This document shows positions 33,611 through 37,404 of a DNA stretch of 37,404 nt, one piece after another. The stretch is from assembly GCA_903959175.1 (NCBI GenBank), contig CAJBVW010000061.1, positions 1 through 37,404 on the forward strand. Direction: 5' to 3'. The position numbers and the translations under genes are program-made. The DNA comes from an uncultured Pseudomonadota bacterium (GTDB taxonomy: Bacteria; Myxococcota_A; UBA796; SXON01). The notes under the pieces are model-generated. The model was given only the letters and a program-made list of their open reading frames with translations, was not told where the DNA came from and did not search any database. Position 1 is the stretch's first letter. Every line of letters starts with the position of its first letter.

Positions 33611-34213
33611 GTGTCCGAAACCGCATCCCGCCTTCCCCGCCGCACCGACAAGAAGCCCGAGTGGGCCGACGTCATCGGCCGCTTCTACGCCAACAGCTTC
33701 GACGCCCCCACCCGCGCCGCGCTCCTCGACTCCGCCGAGGCGTGGGCCTCGATGGACCCCGACGAGCAGTCGTTCCACGCCGCGCACCTCGCCTTCCGTC
33801 AGGTCCAGGCGCTCGGCGACATCCACGACACGCTGAAGGGCATCGAGCGCGGCCTCGCCACCCTCGACCCGAAGGCGCTCGCGGCGCTGAAGCACCTTCC
33901 GGGCGTGAAGCGCGCGCTGGTAGTGATCGCGCGCGGCCAGCAGGAGATGCTGGAGGTCCTCGAAGCCAACGGCTCCCCCGGCGGCGCCTCTGGTGAGGAT
34001 GACGACGACGGTGACAACGACGACGCGGACGACGACGACGCCGACGGTGAGGACAGCGATGGCGACGACGACGACGACAGCGAGCTCGCCGACGCCGTCG
34101 ATGCCGACGAGATCGAAGAAGAGGACCACGGCAACGGCGATGCCCCGATCGTGCCCGAGGTCATCCCCGCTGGTGCGCGGCGCCCCGTGCCGACCGAAGG
34201 GGGTGCGTCGTGA
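33611..34213 (+). CDS. Helical protein with long acidic tail
   Basis: The 200-aa protein starts at a GTG with GGAG seven bases upstream (33601-33604); an in-frame TTG at 33599 is less likely. Residues about 18-122 are helical (WADVIGRFYANSFDAPTRAA, HAAHLAFRQVQALGDI, GVKRALVVIARGQQEMLEVLE). An approximately 45-residue Asp/Glu run (about 128-175) and a Pro-rich end follow. The gene overlaps the next one by GTGA. It may bind a basic partner or mimic DNA through the acidic tail. No family is recognised. Confidence 0.75.
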   Translation: MSETASRLPRRTDKKPEWADVIGRFYANSFDAPTRAALLDSAEAWASMDPDEQSFHAAHLAFRQVQALGDIHDTLKGIERGLATLDPKALAALKHLPGVKRALVVIARGQQEMLEVLEANGSPGGASGEDDDDGDNDDADDDDADGEDSDGDDDDDSELADAVDADEIEEEDHGNGDAPIVPEVIPAGARRPVPTEGGAS

Positions 34214-34698
34214 ACCCGGCGCTCGCCCAGGACCCGCGCGCGCTGCGGGTCAACCTGACCGCGCCCACCACCGCGATCCGCATCGGGCCGTTCTCGTTCG
34301 ACGGGCTCAAGGCGCTGCTCGGCTTCGAGCTCGCCGAACTGCTCGGCCCGATGATGGTCGGGCCGAAGTTCCAGCGCCCGATCCTCGGCGGCGTCATCGA
34401 CGTGTACCCGCTCGCCATCCCCAACGGCGAGGGACTCACGATCCCGGTGAAGCTGGTTGGGGGCGTCGGCTTCCGCAACCTGCACGGAGCCCTCGTGCTT
34501 CAGGTCCCCCCTGCGATGGTGGACCTGGTGCGCGCGCAGCTCGCCACCGAGCTGGCGAACGGTGAGGCCCTCGGCCCCGCCAACAACGACAACGGTGCCG
34601 GCGGCACCGTGACCGAGTTCGCGCTGCGGCTCCGGCCCGGGATGCGGAAGGCGATCCCGCTCGGCACCTGGGGCGAGCTGGGCCTGGAGGCCGCGTGA
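34210..34698 (+). CDS. Small unrecognised protein of the rightward operon
   Basis: This 162-aa protein has a mixed alpha/beta look (TTAIRIGPFSFDGLKALLGF, GGVIDVYPLAIPNGEGLTI, FRNLHGALVLQVP) and a Gly/Asn-rich loop before the C-terminal strand region. The hydrophobic stretches are too short for clear membrane helices. The GTG start overlaps the previous stop, and the stop overlaps the regulator's start (TGATG). A structural role is possible; nothing specific can be seen. Confidence 0.72.
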   Translation: MNPALAQDPRALRVNLTAPTTAIRIGPFSFDGLKALLGFELAELLGPMMVGPKFQRPILGGVIDVYPLAIPNGEGLTIPVKLVGGVGFRNLHGALVLQVPPAMVDLVRAQLATELANGEALGPANNDNGAGGTVTEFALRLRPGMRKAIPLGTWGELGLEAA

Positions 34699-35189
34699 TG
34701 GAAACCATCCTGTTCCGCGAGCACAAGGCCAGCTTCGGGGCCTACCTTCGCGCCCTCCGCGTCGGCCGGGGCCTCTCCCTGCGCGACGCCGCCACCAAGC
34801 TGGATGTCACGTTCGCCAAGCTCCAGAAGATGGAGACGGGCGGGCGGTTCCGCATCGAGTCGCCTGCCATCTTCGACGCGATGGCCGCGCTGTTCGAGCG
34901 GCCCGTCGCCGAGGTGCTCGCGGCGGCTGGGGTGCGATTCGATTTGCCTGCGCTCACGACGCCGGGGACCGGCCGCGAAATCTGGCTCTACCGGCGCAGC
35001 GGCGGCTGGTCACGCATCGCGGACTTCACCTGGAAGGAGGACGCGACGAGCCACGACCTCGACGACGAGATGGCCGCCGCCGGCTACGACCCCTGCACGC
35101 TCACCTACGGGCGCGAGTACGGGCTGATGGTCGAGGTACATCGCGGGAGACACGGCACGACCCGGCCCCCGTACGACTACTTCGTGTAG
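34698..35189 (+). CDS. XRE-type helix-turn-helix regulator
   Basis: This 163-aa protein has an N-terminal HTH of the XRE/Cro type. FGAYLRALRVGRGLSLRDAATKL (about residues 12-34) is followed by KLQKMETGGRFRI and a further helix ending in FERPVAEVLAAAG. The C-terminal 90 residues are of unknown role (REIWLYRRSGGWSRIADFTW). It is the only DNA-binding regulator I recognise in the element. Its likely targets are the GC(A/G)GCAA units and the 16-bp element upstream of both leftward operons, but that pairing is inferred. A GTG one codon earlier (34695) is an alternative start. Confidence 0.82.
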   Translation: METILFREHKASFGAYLRALRVGRGLSLRDAATKLDVTFAKLQKMETGGRFRIESPAIFDAMAALFERPVAEVLAAAGVRFDLPALTTPGTGREIWLYRRSGGWSRIADFTWKEDATSHDLDDEMAAAGYDPCTLTYGREYGLMVEVHRGRHGTTRPPYDYFV

Positions 35190-35444
35190 GTGAACGTCGG
35201 CGGCACCTGCGAGCCAGTCGCCGTACCCACGCTCCCCGACCTGATCGCACTCCTCGGCGAGCTGAAGCCGCTCGCGGACCCGCAGTACATCGGGATCGCC
35301 CCGGCGACCGGCTGGACGGCAGGGGGGAAGGCGGTGGGGGCGTTCGTACTCAGCCCCGACGGCGGCGTCACGCCGATGGTCGCCGCGTCGAGGACGGAGG
35401 ACTCGGGGTTGGTCGAGGAGTTTGGGGGGTTGAGGGGGCCGTAG
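35190..35444 (+). CDS. Small unknown protein at the operon end
   Basis: This 84-aa reading begins at a GTG directly after the regulator's stop. The text LPDLIALLGELKPLADPQYI and TGWTAGGKAVGAFVLSPDG has normal protein character with a helix and a beta hairpin. It could be a coupled small gene or fortuitous; the immediate coupling favours a real gene. No function is visible. Confidence 0.5.
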   Translation: MNVGGTCEPVAVPTLPDLIALLGELKPLADPQYIGIAPATGWTAGGKAVGAFVLSPDGGVTPMVAASRTEDSGLVEEFGGLRGP

Positions 35445-35588
35445 TTTGCACCGGCGCGCGTTGCTGTCGAGCCGTCCACGCGCGGTCCCCTTCGTGGATG
35501 GAGTTCGAACTATCTGCTTGAGGCCGAGCGCGGAAACTCGCGTTCAGATGCAGGTTCTTGAGGGCGGGGTGTAGCGCGTGGCGAACCG

Positions 35589-35723
35589 ATGCCCGGACCC
35601 CGCGACGACCATCACCACGATGGCCTCGCGGCGGGAACGCTACACGCGCACCCCCACTCCGACGGGCCACGCGATCGCCGGAACGCCCACAGCGAAGACG
35701 TTCACCACCGGCACCACGGATGA
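35589..35723 (+). CDS. Small His-rich ORF before the metal-efflux genes
   Basis: The plus strand encodes 44 residues with 11 histidines in clusters (DDHHHD, LHAHPH, VHHRHH). No strong ribosome-binding site precedes its ATG, and a chance His-rich reading of this GC-rich DNA is possible. Its position 50 bases before an exported His/Cys protein and a TolC-like efflux gene would suit a metal-binding peptide. Too short for standard gene calling. Confidence 0.4.
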   Translation: MPGPRDDHHHDGLAAGTLHAHPHSDGPRDRRNAHSEDVHHRHHG

Positions 35724-35773
35724 CCTTCCTTGACGCCACCCGTGCGCCTGTGGGGTTAGCCTCCACCCGCCCC

Positions 35774-36157
35774 ATGATTCGCCGCTTCCTCCGTCACCTG
35801 CTCATCCTCGTTTCGGTTCTCGGGATACTCCCGGGCTCCGAGCTGCTGGTCGAACATGTCTCTGAGCTGGTTCGGCACGGGCACCCGGCCCACAGCGTCC
35901 CGGGCGAGGCCGACCCGCGCGCGGCGGAGCACGGATGCTCCCCGATCCAGCATGCCTGTCCGTGCCACCACAGCCAGGCCAGTTCCACGCAGGCGAAGGC
36001 CCAAGCGGGCGCTTTCCCGACGGACCACTGGCTGACGTGGATGCTCGACGCCGAGCGCGCCGGTCGCCGCCCCGCCTCCGCTCGTCGAATCAGCGGGAAC
36101 GACATCGCGCCCGCCAACCGCTCCACCGCGCCGCCTACCCCGCCCGCGAACGCGTAG
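35774..36157 (+). CDS. Exported His/Cys-rich protein, metal-efflux associated
   Basis: This 127-aa protein has an N-terminal hydrophobic signal (RRFLRHLLILVSVLGILPGS). The mature part begins VEHVSELVRHGHPAHS and contains EHGCSPIQHACPCHHS (about residues 55-70), a Cys/His cluster suited to metal binding. Small proteins of this type precede czcC-like genes in heavy-metal efflux operons. I chose the ATG at 35774 because the signal peptide begins there; the open frame upstream is Arg/Pro-rich. It precedes the outer-membrane efflux gene by about 120 bases. Role inferred. Confidence 0.65.
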   Translation: MIRRFLRHLLILVSVLGILPGSELLVEHVSELVRHGHPAHSVPGEADPRAAEHGCSPIQHACPCHHSQASSTQAKAQAGAFPTDHWLTWMLDAERAGRRPASARRISGNDIAPANRSTAPPTPPANA

Positions 36158-36276
36158 CTCCGACTCGACGCTCGCATAGCGGCGGCGTCGTGAAGCTGCG
36201 CGTTCGGAACCACCCAACGAGGCCCGAACGTGTCCCGGTCACCCCTTGGTGACTCTCCCACGCTTTCGGAGCTTCC

Positions 36277-37404
36277 TTGTTCCTGTTCCTGCTCGGAGCG
36301 GCACTCGCTGCGCCCCTTTCTCCTGACGACGCGGTCGCCGCCGCGCTCGCCTCCAACCCTGACGTGGCGCGCGCCGACGCGGAGCTTACCGCCGCGAAGG
36401 GTGCCTCTCGTCAGTCCGGCTTCCTGCGTGAGAACCCGGTGATCGACGCCGGATATGCGGTCGTCGGCGACAAGATCGACGTCTCCATCGGCCAGCCGCT
36501 CTCGATCAGCGGCGAGGGGCTGGCGGCGCACAAGAGCGCCCGCGCCCGAGTCGCCGCCGCCGAAGCCGGCCTCACGCGCACCCGGCTCGAAGTCGCCGCC
36601 GAGGCACGCACCGCCTACATCGAAGCGGTCGTCGCCCAACAGGGCGCGAAGCTCGGGCGGCAGGCGTTCGACCTCGCCACCCGGCAGCTCGCCGCAACGG
36701 AGTCGCGAGTGCGCGTCGGTGAGGCCGCGGACCTCGATCTTCGGCTTGCCCGGTTGGACCAGGCGAAGGCCGCGCGGGAGTTGCTCGCCGCTCGCTCTGC
36801 CGAGGCCGAGGTGCTGGCGACGCTGTCGACCCTGGCCCAGCGCGCGGTGAACGGCGGCGACCTCGACACCGATCCCCTGACGGCCGCGCCTGAGCCCCGT
36901 CCCGGGACCGACGACGAACGCTCTGACGTGCGCGCTGCCCGACTCGCGCTCGACGCCGCCGAGGCGGCCGTCGCCCGCGAACGCGCCGCAGCCCTGCCGC
37001 CGGTGACGATCGGAGGCTTCTACGAGAACGACGGGGGCAGCGTAGTCGCGGGGCCGTCGCTCGGGGTGACGCTCCCGCTCTGGCACCAGAACCAGGGCGG
37101 CGTATCCGAGGCGCGCGGCGAAGCCGGGGTTGCCCGCGCCGAACTGGACGCGACCACGGCTCGCGCGGCCGCGGAGCAGCGCACCGCCGCCGACGCCCAC
37201 GCCGACGCCGCATCCACGATGGCGAGCGTCCCCGCCACCGCCGACGACGCCGTGGCCGCGCTGGCGTCCATCGAAGCCGCCGTCCGCTCCGGCGAGATGG
37301 ACCTCGTCACCACCATCCTCCTCCGCGACGAGGTCGTGTCCGGCCAGCAGGCGCTCTCCGAAGCCCGCGGCGACCTTGCCCTCTCTCGCATTCACCTCCT
37401 CCTC
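36277..37404 (+). CDS. TolC/CzcC-family outer-membrane efflux protein, cut by window end
   Basis: 376 codons are visible and no stop is reached. The TTG start has GGAG five bases upstream and leads straight into a signal peptide (FLFLLGAALAAPLSPDDAV). The body shows the two OEP repeats: helices with ALASNPDVARADAELTAAKG near the start, RLDQAKAARELLAARSAEAE, and later TLPLWHQNQGGVSEARGEAG, typical of the 'xxPLFxxxQxx' segment of the CzcC/CusC group. With its neighbour it probably belongs to an RND heavy-metal efflux operon (CzcCBA type) that continues past the window. An earlier in-frame stop is at 36250. Confidence 0.85.
   Translation, partial: MFLFLLGAALAAPLSPDDAVAAALASNPDVARADAELTAAKGASRQSGFLRENPVIDAGYAVVGDKIDVSIGQPLSISGEGLAAHKSARARVAAAEAGLTRTRLEVAAEARTAYIEAVVAQQGAKLGRQAFDLATRQLAATESRVRVGEAADLDLRLARLDQAKAARELLAARSAEAEVLATLSTLAQRAVNGGDLDTDPLTAAPEPRPGTDDERSDVRAARLALDAAEAAVARERAAALPPVTIGGFYENDGGSVVAGPSLGVTLPLWHQNQGGVSEARGEAGVARAELDATTARAAAEQRTAADAHADAASTMASVPATADDAVAALASIEAAVRSGEMDLVTTILLRDEVVSGQQALSEARGDLALSRIHLLL

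Noticed and set aside
35475-35498. TCCACG/CGTGGA inverted repeat as a terminator
   Set aside because: The stem is only 6 bp with a 12-base loop and has no T-run after it.
35794-37395. 533-codon minus-strand open frame
   Set aside because: It lies opposite the TolC-like gene, which has a signal peptide and family pattern; the opposite frame has none.

Overview
The window is high-GC DNA with densely packed genes, many 1-4 base stop/start overlaps and frequent GTG and TTG starts. A cysteine-rich lipoprotein and an export-plus-efflux pair at the right end suggest a Gram-negative, deltaproteobacterial (Myxococcota-like) host. That placement is inference; no rRNA or marker gene is present.

Region 1 (1-11771, rightward) is a defence operon. 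It starts inside a type I restriction-modification system: an hsdM lacking its 5' part, an intact hsdS, an unrecognised 380-aa gene and an intact hsdR. It runs, again through stop/start overlaps, into a complete ABC-three-component (ABC-3C) set: a nuclease-like CTD protein, a middle component and a DUF3732-type ABC ATPase with a zinc hook. A zinc-ribbon protein with a HEPN-like RNxxxH motif follows. A second zinc-ribbon/RNxxxH protein lies opposite at 11899-12726.

Region 2 (12863-31970, mostly leftward) and region 3 (32419-35444, rightward) look like one mobile element. Region 2 holds a GHKL ATPase with an HExxH metalloprotease-like segment, a C5-cytosine methylase, a small unknown, a membrane-anchored lysozyme-like protein and a 1715-aa DarB-like adenine methylase/SF2 helicase. 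Beyond a low-GC Tat-secreted gene and an IS66 remnant comes a compact operon of small proteins (beta-rich, Asp-repeat, membrane, and a Cys-His-Asp transglutaminase-like protein) that may be structural proteins of a tailless virus or satellite. Region 3 has five small genes, including an XRE-type regulator. An array of about 17 GC(A/G)GCAA units lies between the divergent operons at 32084-32335, and an identical 16-bp element lies upstream of both leftward operons (23624-23639 and 32078-32093), which supports one regulon.

The most distinctive signal is a short domain shared by three otherwise unrelated proteins: the C-terminus of the GHKL/HExxH protein, the C-terminus of the cytosine methylase and the N-terminus of the DarB-like protein. 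Each carries R-x-P-x-GV(D/E)-x3-(I/L)-(D/E)-x-F-x2-RN. It looks like a common docking or packaging tag, perhaps for proteins delivered with the element's DNA.

Region 4 (35589-37404, rightward) is the start of a probable heavy-metal efflux operon: a His-rich small ORF, an exported His/Cys-rich protein and a TolC/CzcC-like outer-membrane protein cut by the window end.
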